Positions 54,021 through 63,290 of a DNA stretch of 64,000 nt are shown here, piece after piece. Where the stretch lies: positions 39,616,052 to 39,680,051 of the forward strand of contig OX235274.1 in the NCBI GenBank assembly GCA_944472155.2, read 5' to 3'. Every line of letters starts with the position of its first letter. Positions within the stretch are counted from its first letter, which is position 1. The DNA is from Trichobilharzia szidati (taxonomy: Eukaryota; Platyhelminthes; Trematoda; Strigeidida; Schistosomatidae). Below the pieces are notes generated by a model, which worked only from the letters and a program-made list of their open reading frames with translations, had not been told where the DNA came from and made no database searches. The translations under genes and the position numbers were made by a program.

Positions 54021-54249
54021 TCAATTTTCAAGGGTTGGTTTTGTAGGAATTTTTCGATGATGATGATGATTAAATCCTCCTACAAATCAAACGAAAATTT
54101 CAACAAGAAATCCCTACAAAACCAATACTTAACAATGCTAGTTAATCAGTACTGTTGAATCTCTTCGTCTGTTTGAATGTTGATTTTCTCATACAGGCTT
54201 TTCCCACAGTAGAGTTTTTGAAGCTTAGCAATCAGAAGTAAAACGCATG

Positions 54250-55844
54250 TGTGTTAGACTTTAAAGGCTTGTATGGGCACCTGTATGGGCACTAGAAAAA
54301 TGGAGACCGTATCTGATCGGCCGCCGATTCCACATTGAGACCGACCACAAACCTCTTCAGTGGTTGAAAACAGCACAGGATCCACGAGGAAAGTTATCAC
54401 GATGGATGTTATGCCTACAAGAGTATGACTTCACGATTGGACATATTCCAGGAAAAGAATATGTAATAGTTGACTATTTGTCGAGATCAGATAATGAGAC
54501 TGAACTACCAGAAGTAGCGTATGCAGTAAACGCGTTGGAGCAAGATCCCTTACAACTTGTTCGCCACCAGAAGTCGGATCCTACTCTTAAGAAAGTCATT
54601 CAGATGATAAGTGAAGGGAAACAAATTGAAATGGCAGCAGAGAATAGAGAGTTAAAGATGCTACTGCAGCAAAAGCATAGACTCAAACTAAACGCTACCG
54701 TCGTCCTAACTTGGAAAGACAGTGATGGTAGCTGGGTCACAGTGATACCAAAAGCCTTCGTCGTGGGGTCCTTCAAGAATGCTATCAACTAGCCCATACA
54801 GGAGTTGCACGAACATACGACCTGGTGAGCCAAAGTGCGTACTGGCCAAACATGAGAGGCGATATTGCGAACTATGTGATCGCTTGCCCGCAGTGCCAGT
54901 TGATGAAGGGTGATCGGTGCATTCGACCACAGCTACAAACGATACCCGTAACAGCGGTTGGTGACTTATGGTCCGTGGACATAATGGGTCCTTTCCCTCA
55001 AATAGCCAGTGGAAATCAATACATTTTAATGATGACGGAACATGCCACGCGGTGGATAAATGCTGTAGCGATTCCAGATCAGCGCACCAAGACCGTAACC
55101 GAGGCGGTCATTTGACATATTGTGGCGGATCATGGTGTACCAAAAATGATATTGATAGATCAAGGCCCCTGTTCTGAAAGTGAGGAGTTCAAGACTCGTC
55201 TGGAGGCACTGGGTATTAAGAGAATTAGAGCGACTCCGTATCATTCGCAGACAAACGGGCTAACGTACACTCAAGGAGTGGCTAGCTGCGAAAAGAGGCA
55301 ACTGGGAAACTGACTTACCGTTGGTATTACTAGCACATCGTGCCACAGTACAAGGGACAACAAAAAAGTCGCCTTTCCAGCTGATGTATGGGAGGAAACC
55401 ACGCTTACCGGTGCACCATAAGACTTGGCCAACACAACAAAAATGGAACAGTAAGAGATGGACAAGTGAGCGGAAACAAGCTATTCAGAATATGCAAGAG
55501 AAGAGAAAGATAGACATCGAAAATTATGGCAAGAAACAAATCAAAGCTTGGAAGCTGTTTGAAGTAGGCGACCAGGTGAAATGTAGAGAACGAAAGTATA
55601 CTACCGGAAGTGGACCAGGATCAGGAAAGCTTCTGCCGAAGTGGGAGGGACCATATGTGGTCACATCGAGATGCGGTCTAGAGTGCACAATAAAGAGAGG
55701 AGATAAAGAGAAAAGAGTAAACGCTAGTCTGCTACAAAGATGGAGACAAGAATGTCAAGACGAGGAACCTGAAGAACAGCAGGATGGAACGTCTGTGTGG
55801 TGATCAAGGCGGTTACAGGAGAGACTTTATAATGAGGGGGCGAG
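54250..55844 (+). pseudogene. Gypsy pol 3' half: RNase H end and integrase
   Basis: + frames give the RNase H end EKWRPYLIGRRFHIETDHKP with LSRWMLCLQEYDFTIGHIPG, then an integrase zinc finger (LAHTGVARTYDLV upstream of CPQCQLMKGDR), DLWSVDIMGPFPQIASGNQY with the first catalytic Asp, and LIDQGPCSESEEFKTRLEAL with the second. A deletion after HSQTNGLT removes the catalytic Glu segment. The C-terminal region FEVGDQVKCRERKYTTGSGP, PKWEGPYVVTSRCGLECTIK is well kept and ends with a stop at 55801. Damage: frameshifts near 54775 and 55265 and a stop at 55114. A G-rich polypurine tract (GAGGGGGCGAG) lies directly before the LTR. Confidence 0.85.
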
Positions 55845-56147
55845 TATGGTGAGTGCTACTTATGATCCCATATAAGTAGTATATCAGAAGGCGAATTCAG
55901 AAAAGTAACAATATGTTTTGCACACTGGAAAGAGCAATCAAAGAAGAGAACTATGGGAGGAATGTTGCTATATGATGCAGAATCCAAGAAGTTATCGAAT
56001 GTGATGATATTCGTCCAATCCGTCAAGGATGTGGTAAATGATGTGCAAATGGCGGGTTGAAAATATGGTATACCAAATTTACCTATGTACAATACGTTTC
56101 ACCAAATAAACACTCCTTCTAACATCCTCAGTCTTTTCTTCTTTACA
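55845..56147 (+). mobile_element. 3' LTR of the Gypsy element
   Basis: Starts TATGGTGAGTGCTACTTATG right after the polypurine tract and ends TTCTTCTTTACA. It aligns along its length to the solo LTR at 22527-22818, whose first bases are TGTGGTG, so one base of the TG end is mutated here. An AATAAA lies near 56104. The 5' half of the element and the 5' LTR are not in the window. Confidence 0.85.
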
Positions 56148-56754
56148 ATAACAGTCGACATAATTGGGGAAGGATATACAAATTGAATAAATAAAACCAA
56201 AAATAAGTAGGGCCAAAGTATGAATGGGTATTATCGTACTTTAGCATTGATGGATTAAGACCATGAGAGCTGGAAGGGTTGAACAAACTTTTCTGTATAT
56301 AAAGAACTGGCTTTTCCCGCTTCAATGACCAACGCTTTAGCAATACATATGAGTCAGATACGTGATGATTTGGACTGTAGAAATAAGGTGGCAAGTATCA
56401 ACCAGATGTTTAGTTATTACGCTTCTTACAGTCCCGCTTCCACCTTTTCGTAACCATGCAGGATAATGTTATTGCACCCTTCTGGACAAAAGTCCAGTAG
56501 ACTGACTGATATACTTAACTCCACAAGAGCAGGTGAATTGATAAATACACACAGAGTTGGTTAGCTGTGCCATCTTGTCCGCCAAGTTACTGGACAATAG
56601 TAGTCGACACTATTTTCAACGATGCTGCAGCGAATGTCCTTTTCAGGGATTGTGAGATCCTTCTCTTAAGGATGTTGGCAGCTACGTCACCTTAGAATTC
56701 AAGCTTCGTGTATACAGCATTTTATTGGTTATAGACATTAAATCACATTTCATA
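56148..56754. other. Kinesin intron 3; a short repeat only
   Basis: Bases near 56515-56560 (CTCCACAAGAGCAGGTGAAT) resemble 63945-63998 at the window end. Otherwise nothing recognised. Confidence 0.4.
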
Positions 56755-57118
56755 GACTTTAACTGTATACTCAAGATCAGATGGCTAGAAAAGATCAGCA
56801 ACAGGGATCTCTGGGAGCGAACCAACCAGGAACCGATTGTGAAACAAATATGCAGGAAGAAATGGAGATGGATTGGCCATACTCTGAGGAAACCATCAAG
56901 TGACATCACTAGACAAGCCATCTCGAGTGGAACCCGAAAGGGAAGCGGCGAGTTGGTCGTCAGTGCAAGGGTGACTTGGAGGAGGTCATGTGAAGAGGAG
57001 ATGAAAGCGTGTGGGCAGACTTGGAGCCAGGTGAAAACTTTAGCAGAGAACCGAACGCAATGGAGACGTGCAGCTGAAGCCCTATGTTCCTCTAGGAATT
57101 AAAGGAAATAACAATAAT
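56755..57118 (+). mobile_element. RTE-1 copy 7: 3' end only
   Basis: Reads ILKIRWLEKISNRDLWERTN, QEPIVKQICRKKWRWIGHTL and RKPSSDITRQAI, then after a frameshift RVTWRRSCEEEMKACGQTWS and EALCSSRN with a stop and an ATAACAATAA tail. Closest to copy 3. It carries the same 4-base AGTG insertion as copy 1. In kinesin intron 3, sense direction. Confidence 0.85.
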
Positions 57119-57384
57119 TAACTGTATGTTCATGTCTATAAAACGTGGTGGAAATCCATTTTTCATTAGGTAGTTGGCTTAAGGGTCAGACAAGTTAAGA
57201 AACAATGATTTTGTAACAACCTGTTTGACACCATACACAACAAAACAAAAAACACTAGTCAACCTGGAAGTAATTAAATATCAATAGCACTTCGTGTTTT
57301 ATCGTATATTTACAAAATTTTACCAGGATATCTTCATCAGGCAATCGAACTTTCGTTTCCCCTAATTTGCAACTGCTCAAATAG

Positions 57385-57690
57385 GATTCCTTGGGAGGCA
57401 ATACAAAAACTCTTATGATAGCTTGTTTATCACCGGCAGACAATAATTACGATGAAACACTGAGTACGCTACGTTATGCTAATCGAGCAAAGAATATACA
57501 AAATAAGCCTAAAATTAATGAAGATCCAAAAGATGCCTTGTTACGTCAATATCAGGATGAGATTAAACGTCTTAAAGAATTACTCAGCAGCAATCAACAG
57601 TCGGTACCATCAACGACGCTTGAAGTGTTCAACGGGAAGGAAAATATTGATGTGCTAGATATGCAAGCTGAGAAAGAAAAATTAAAACAA
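57385..57690 (+). CDS. KIF17: Kinesin KIF17-like, exon 4 (residues 300-401)
   Basis: Acceptor AAATAG at 57379-57384. Starts [20 protein letters not shown], continues [20 protein letters not shown] (end of motor core, about residues 300-340), then the neck [20 protein letters not shown], and starts a coiled coil ([23 protein letters not shown]). [22 protein letters not shown] and [12 protein letters not shown] are characteristic of KIF17/OSM-3. The middle [16 protein letters not shown] is a low-conservation linker. Donor GTAAGC at 57691, phase 0. Confidence 0.95.
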
Positions 57691-58104
57691 GTAAGCTTAT
57701 TTATTGTTTTCTTTTGTGTGTGTGTGTGTGTTAGATTTCTGAGTATTGATCATACACAACAATGTCAGTGTATATAAATAATAGAGAACTAGATTAATGA
57801 CGTTAAGAACAACCACATTGTCAGTTGTGTCAAACTAATAATTCTGATTTGTTAATCGATATTCGATTTAATTTTTCTTATTTTAAAAAACACCCTTATC
57901 TTTATGTAAGCTAACTTTCAAACACTGAATAGTTTTTATTCTTCAGAATACACCTCAGAGCATCAAACTATATTAGGTATAAGGTCAAGTGGTACAGCTG
58001 TCCCTAATTCGTACGTTGTTGCATTGAATTAAACTGATTTAGATAGAGGTAAGATGGATAGCACCTGTGAACAAATGAGAGTTTCTGGAAATGATAATTT
58101 GAAT

Positions 58105-58228
58105 AATGGTCTACAATGGTCTACAAGCTCGCCTTGTAACCAGAAGGTCCTAAGTTCGAACCCCGGTGGGTGTGTACTGATGAAGAGTCTCAAACTAGGA
58201 CGAAACAGCTATCCAGTACTCCCAGGTT
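58105..58228 (+). mobile_element. SINE-B copy 6, truncated
   Basis: ACAAGCTCGCCTTGTAACCA, AAGTTCGAACCCCGG, then the hammerhead-like block (TACTGATGAAGAGTCTC, ACTAGGACGAAAC, TATCCAGTACTCCC). It is cut at CCCAGGTT by the next SINE-A. At the core it reads ATGAAGA, not CTGAAGA. Confidence 0.75.
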
Positions 58229-58436
58229 TGTGCGTCGGTGGCATAGCGGTTAGGACGCTCGCTCCCCGGCCGACGCACTCCTTTACCTCGCTAAGCCAGA
58301 AATAACGCTGGTAAAGAGGAAAGGTTGGGCATGAGGCCAGCAACCCCATCCTGTAAAAATTCAAAATGCTACAGAAACTTTAAGCCTGTAGCCTGAAGCC
58401 CTATGTTCCACTGGGAACGTGAAGGAATAAAAAATA
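58229..58436 (+). mobile_element. SINE-A copy with deleted middle of the head
   Basis: GTGCGTCGGTGGCATAGCGG, TTAGGACGCTCGC, then a jump to TCCCCGGCCGACGCACTCC: the anticodon-arm part and half the T-arm are gone. Body and tail follow (GGGCATGAGGCCAGCAACCC, CTGTAAAAATTC, CCTGAAGCCCTATGTTCCAC). It ends against the CR1-like copy. Confidence 0.75.
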
Positions 58437-59830
58437 ATTACAATAATAACAATAATAATTTTTGCTTTATTCCAAAAACAGTACCAATGATACAGCAAGG
58501 AATTTTCAGCATTCAGTACAATATTGCATCTAATTTACTCAAAACGACAACAAAAAATAATAAACATTACATAATAATAATAACAAAACGTTGTTATAGC
58601 AAATTACAGTATGCGATAAGGAGAAAAATATGCATAAAGTATAAAATTGTAGTAATAATAGTAATAACAACTAAAATAAAATAGCTAAGTTATAATTAAA
58701 CGATAGAAAGGGTGACACCATAAAATTACAGAAAGATGACTGATGAAAGGGTCGATTCACTTTGCTAATTACATAGTAACTTATATGTTTCACGTCTAAC
58801 AGTGTCTCCATCACATAAAATACGGGCTAAATAGGGTATTGTAGAATTTTTGTACTTAGTGGTGCGAGCATATAACTTCTTATATTGACTTCTCGTCCTA
58901 CCTGATGAGATACAAGGGGATAGTTGTGAATAAAGGGGTGCAGGAGGTCTGACAGTACGGCCTCTGCCCATTTTGTACAGGATGTTATATGTCTCTCGAC
59001 TATAATATTGGCGAGCTCACGCAGTGGCATACCACAAGCCCTACTCACAGCATTTAATACCCTTCGTAATATGATATAGTCTTTTTTGAGAAGCCCAGGA
59101 AAGATTAATGGAGAGCAATAGAGTACAATAGATAAAATACAGGAGTTTACAAACTGCAGAAGTAAAGGTTGGTTGATACCTGATTGTCTCAACTTTTTAA
59201 TGTAGAAGGTAAGACGAAACATTTTCTTAGAGATTGATAAGATGTGGGATGACCATGAAAGGTCAGAGGAAAGAACTAATCCAAGGTATTTAATGCTTGA
59301 CTTGATTTCAATTTCAGTGCCATCTATGCTACAGGCATCATGGGAACTAACTAGTTCATGTATGTCACGTTGATGCTTGAAATTAAAGTTAACTGCCTGA
59401 CATTTGGAAGGATTTAATATAAGACCATTTGACTTAGACCACTTGATGATGTCCAACAGAAGGCTATTAAGTTTGGAGCAGTCAGACTCGGAAGTGATAG
59501 GCAGTGATACAGTCAGATCATTCGCATATTTGACAAAGTTAGTTTCGTTTAAATGAGGCAGGTCATGTAGGAAGAAAGAAAAAAGAAAAGGAGAGAGGAC
59601 GGCACCTTGAGGAACACCGGCTTTTGTAAGCGAGGCAGAAGAAGATTTACCATTATATCCAGTATACTGCATTCTATCAGAAAAATAAGAATTCAACCAA
59701 CTCTTAGCCCAGGATTTTGTTTGCGTCGACGAAAGCTTATTTAATAAAAGGCCCCTAGGTACAGAGTCAAAAGTAGAGAAACCAATCATTAGAATGTCGT
59801 ATGTTCCCTCCAAGATCAAAACTGGCATCT
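58437..59830 (-). mobile_element. CR1/SR1-like copy 3, best preserved, in kinesin intron 4
   Basis: A 333-codon - strand frame (59828-58827): FDSVPRGLLLNKLS, SYFSDRMQYTGYNGKSSSA, AGVPQGAVLSPFLFSFFLHD, NFVKYANDLTVSLPI, SNGLILNPSKCQAVNF, IKYLGLVLSSDLSWSSHILS, FRLTFYIKKLRQSGINQP, LYCSPLIFPGLLKKDYIILR, AGMPLREL-type text and the C-terminus. The catalytic motif reads YAND where the other two copies have ADD (YADD, HADD), so one catalytic Asp is Asn. The 3' end lies at 58437, with ATT-type repeats (seen as AAT on +). Antisense to the kinesin. Confidence 0.85.
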
Positions 59831-60075
59831 TCGACTACCAAAGTAGTGAAGAAACATCTAAGCTGTTTATATCACAGATAGACCTCTGTATGGCTGATCA
59901 ATATAATATCAGTTGTTGACCGGACGATAATCAATGCAGTTGTCTTAATGACAAAGTGTGTGTGTGTGTGTGCAAAAGTTTCAAATGGTAGGTTTCTAAC
60001 TATTCGTGTAAATTACTCATTACTGATAGATGTTCTTATTATTGCTTATTGTTGTTTTACTATTTCATAAAACAG

Positions 60076-60235
60076 GATTATGAACGGAAATTACAAGCTA
60101 TGCAGGAACAGTATGCTGCAGAAGCAGAAGATAAAGCTAAAATACTTGAAGATATGAAACGTTTAAGAGAATTCTATGATATGAAAATTTCACAAATAAA
60201 TAGTCATCAAGATGTAATACCAACAACAAACCAAT
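60076..60235 (+). CDS. KIF17: Kinesin KIF17-like, exon 5 (residues 402-454, coiled coil)
   Basis: Acceptor AAACAG at 60070-60075. Reads DYERKLQAMQEQYAAEAEDK, AKILEDMKRLREFYDMKISQ, INSHQDVIPTTNQ, a heptad-type coiled coil in the stalk, where KIF17/OSM-3 chains dimerise. The donor GTAAGC begins at 60236, one base into a codon. No later exon is recognisable up to 64000, so the stalk and tail lie outside the window or in exons too short to see. A stalk coiled coil diverges quickly, so support comes from frame continuity and splice signals. Confidence 0.8.
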
Positions 60236-60903
60236 GTAAGCATAAACTGGGTCTGTTAATATTTGAAAGAATCAAGGATACATTTTTACTAGGTTTTTAT
60301 TTCAAAGAATTGATAATTTTGTAGATATTTTTATTATTAATTGACATTAAATCATAGGAAATATTAAAAAAAGGATAGTTGCAGCGAGTAAAAACTTTCC
60401 TTTCGATGAAGTCATCGACTGAGCTGTACATTTGTGTATGCATAGTAAATGGATGAGAATGTTCGAGAAATATCTCCCATCAAGGATCAAATTAATAAGA
60501 TTGCAAAAATAGAGATTGAAATGTAATTGGTGGCCTGCTTGAATCTCTGGGTTACCTGAATTTCCATCTGAGACAATGCACCTTATTTTCGTTAGTTATT
60601 GTTGTTATAATCATTTAGTTATATCCGTGGGTCTCCAAATGTACTCGTGCACATTTTTAATTGGCTTGCAGCCTATCGTTGAGCATCTCTGTGGGAGCAA
60701 AGAAGAATACCGTAGTGGGTGATTTTATTCTTCAAATCACACATCACTGCGTCACATGATGTACTGGAGATGGCTGTTTCACTTGAAACTCCTGGATGAA
60801 TAGTATATATTATGCAATAAACTACGCTGAAAATTGTGCATATTGTGTGAACTTATTGTGCTATTGTTATGAATATTAACAGTAACAAAATATAATTGAA
60901 TTT
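60236..60903. other. No recognisable feature
   Basis: Probably kinesin intron 5. AT-rich; no exon identified. Confidence 0.45.
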
Positions 60904-61009
60904 TAGATTTTCCCGTCGGTCTCAGGTTGACATGTCAGCTTCTTGAGCAGATGCTTCGACGATGTCTGGGCATTTAATTAGTATTTAATTGGTGGATGGT
61001 GACTAGCAG

Positions 61010-61064
61010 TGGAATCCAGGATGCGCAGTTCGTCCTATTTGGGACTCGTCGGCTGGATGTACCT
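61010..61064 (-). ncRNA. Broken Sm-alpha hammerhead
   Basis: Stem I (CATCCAG/CTGGAT), stem II (GTCC/GGAC) and the stem III start remain. The core reads CCGACGA in place of CTGACGA, and GAAA reads GAAC. Predicted inactive. Confidence 0.7.
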
Positions 61065-61415
61065 GCATTTCTCAGTGAGTGATGATGTTCCCACCGAGGA
61101 TAGAACCCAGTGCCCATAGTCTCAAACACCAAAGCGTTATCCACTAGACCACTTGGGCCACGAGAGCCACCTCTTTTGCCCAGACATCGTCGAAGCATCT
61201 GCTCAAGAAGCCGACATGTCAACCTGAGACCGAACACTTCGGTTCAATCAATCGACGGGAAAATCTAAAATTCAATTAAATAATTATTCTGACCCATTGC
61301 ACGAGAGGTGGCTCGCGTGGCCCAAGTGGTCTAGTGGATAACGCTTTGGCGTTTGAAACTATGGGCACTGGGTTTGAACCTCGGTGGGAACATCATCACT
61401 CACTGGAGAATGCAG

Positions 61416-61466
61416 GTACATCCAGTGACGAGTCCCAAATAGGACGAAATGCGCATCCTGGATTCC
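61416..61466 (+). ncRNA. Broken Sm-alpha hammerhead, one-base deletion in core
   Basis: CATCCAG is followed directly by TGACGAG, so the first C of CUGACGAG is deleted. Stem II (GTCC/GGAC), GAAA, palindromic stem III ATGCGCAT and stem I CTGGAT are intact. Confidence 0.7.
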
Positions 61467-61599
61467 ACTGCTAGTCACCATCCACCAATTAAGTAACAAA
61501 ATAGACAGGAAGTTCGGACAGAAACATAGAAGGATGATTATTATTGAGAAAATTGACTTTTCTGTGCAATTAGAGATTGAAAACATCGTAATAACGAAA

Positions 61600-62290
61600 T
61601 ACACAGGAGTACGGAGAAAAAACGTCCTCAGGAACACTATCGAGTCAGGCTAGCAAAGCGAGAATGCAGGTGTGTATATGGCTCGGTAACAGAGCAGATG
61701 GTGAACTCAGGACATTCAGCTCCATTTGGAAAGTTCTTCAGAGTCACATACGAAACCCAATCAAACCTCTCACAGGAAGTGAGATCAAGGCATTTGGACA
61801 TAGCTGAGGCACTAATGATCCAAAAGTTCAAGTGCACTCTATGCGTATCCAAAAGAAATACGCCCAAACCCTTTTTTCTACTATGGTCATCATAAACAGT
61901 CATTTCCCTCAATAGTGATTATTTTATTATCTTTCTTATCGAAAGTCCCTGTTTATTTCTGTTATTTTGTATGTTTTTTAACCCCTGTTTGTACCACTAT
62001 GTTTTTTATCCGAACTCCTGTCTACTTTTTTTATTACTAGGCTTTTAATTCCTAATTGCACCAAAAGGTTGATTTTCTCAGCAGTCATGATCCTACTACG
62101 TTTTTCATCCAATCTTCCTATCTATTTTGTTAATATTACATTTCAATCCCTATTTACAACCTTATTAATTTTACCTCTGACGGGAAATAGTTCTCGAACT
62201 TTCTCATCCACTTGCTGTGAATACACGGATGCACGGCCTAGTTGATGACTTCGTCGAAAGGAAAATTTTCTTCGCTGCAACCGTCTTTTT
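61600..62290 (+). mobile_element. PLE-d copy 3: 5'-truncated 3' end
   Basis: + frames read SVTEQMVNSGHSAPFGKFFR, SRHLDIAEALMIQKFKCTLC, matching 27600-27770 (SVTEHLVNSGHSAPFEKSF), then the same pyrimidine-rich 3' part, ending near CTAGTTGATGACTTCGTCG and GGAAAATTTTC as at 28250-28300. The start (GGAGAAAAAACGTCCTCAGG) is within the end of the GIY-YIG domain. Damaged by frameshifts. Confidence 0.75.
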
Positions 62291-63079
62291 AATACTAATT
62301 GACATTATGAGTTACTCCGAATATAGTTAACCAATATGAGCGTTCTTACATGATGCTTGTGAATAGTCTTAAGTGATCTTTGTAACAAGATTCTTAGTTG
62401 AGTAGGCGTTACATTAAAATTAAGATGAAGTGCAAAACTATTGTCTTCATTTCGAAAACCACGAGTGTTCACTAAAATCTAAATCTTCTCTGCTTAATAA
62501 AACTATCAACGAGCTATATGAGTCAGTATCAGCTAACTTGATTGAAAGTATGTGAAACAGCTAACATTTATGTTAGTTCAATACTTTCATATGCAACTAA
62601 TGAAAATTTTCATGAAGAATAGTTCGCGTCAAGTGTAAGGCTAACTGATCTTCACTCTTAGTAATTTTGTTCTGTTTTTAACATAAAGTGCTCTATGACG
62701 ACCATTTGTTTTTCCGGCCTTAAATGTTGGTTGATTCCTGTTGTCTGACAAACATTAAAACCTACTGTCTATTAAATCTTTGAACCTGGTAGCACCTCGA
62801 TTAATTTCGATCCTTAGTTGGGTTGTAGTTATGGACTGCAGCCTAGAGCTACTTGGTTTATAATAATTTTCCAACTTACCTTGGTTCATGGCGAAATCTA
62901 CGTTGATATTATTTATCACCTTTATCCCAGTAGGTGGTCAAAAGTTAATAGATGCGACAATATCAGTTTGACGTTTACATGTTATAAATAATGACAGTTT
63001 CAATAAAGAATATGCCTATATAATTGTTTACAGTAAAAATGAACGGTGGACCATAAGAATACTTCTTTTGATTATGTCG
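62291..63079. other. No recognisable feature
   Basis: AT-rich, no coding or repeat signal recognised. Confidence 0.45.
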
Positions 63080-63290
63080 CTTTCCAGGTGGGATATGGGG
63101 CTTCAAGAGTGAGCTTATGAGCTTTTAGCAGTTGGTCATTTGACGTGCCTGGTTTGCCAGTCTCAGTCCCTCTTTTTCTGACTCACTACCTTCTAAGTAA
63201 GGTCTAGGAGTGCATAGGCTTGGAAAAAGAACCTAAAGCAAGTGCACGGTTGACGAATGTTCTACCTCTGAGCCACCGACACGTGAATAC
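63080..63290 (-). mobile_element. Old SINE-A copy
   Basis: In - orientation: a tRNA-like head (CGGTGGCTCAGAGGTAGAAC, with ACTTGCTTTAGG downstream), then a linker with CTAGACC, and the body end GAAGCCCCATATCCC near 63090-63110. The head is Gly-tRNA-like, as at 42890, rather than the CACAGCGGTTAGG type. Confidence 0.55.

Larger units (their letters stand above)
60904..61495. mobile_element. Sm-alpha-like SINE cluster, inverted pair
   Basis: A - strand unit (60904-61170) and a + strand unit (61176-61495) face each other. The + unit starts with GGTCTAGTGGATAACGCTTT, box-B-like GGGTTTGAACCTCG, CATCATCACTCACTGG, then the hammerhead block and CTGCTAGTCACCATCCACCA. The - unit mirrors it. Between and outside them a segment with CAGACATCGTCGAAGCATCT and AACCTGAGACCGA recurs in both directions. 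Both hammerhead cores are mutated (next two entries). Confidence 0.8.

Noticed and set aside
57225..57375. PLE-like terminus just before kinesin exon 4 (- strand GCCTGATGAAGATATCC)
   Set aside because: No coding remnant or inverted partner nearby and no consistent ribozyme stems; left unassigned.
57711..57732. TG-repeat as a regulatory site (also 59957-59973)
   Set aside because: Simple dinucleotide repeats within introns, with nothing linking them to regulation.
61416..61466. Active Sm-alpha hammerhead
   Set aside because: The first C of the core is deleted; the remaining stems alone would not cleave.
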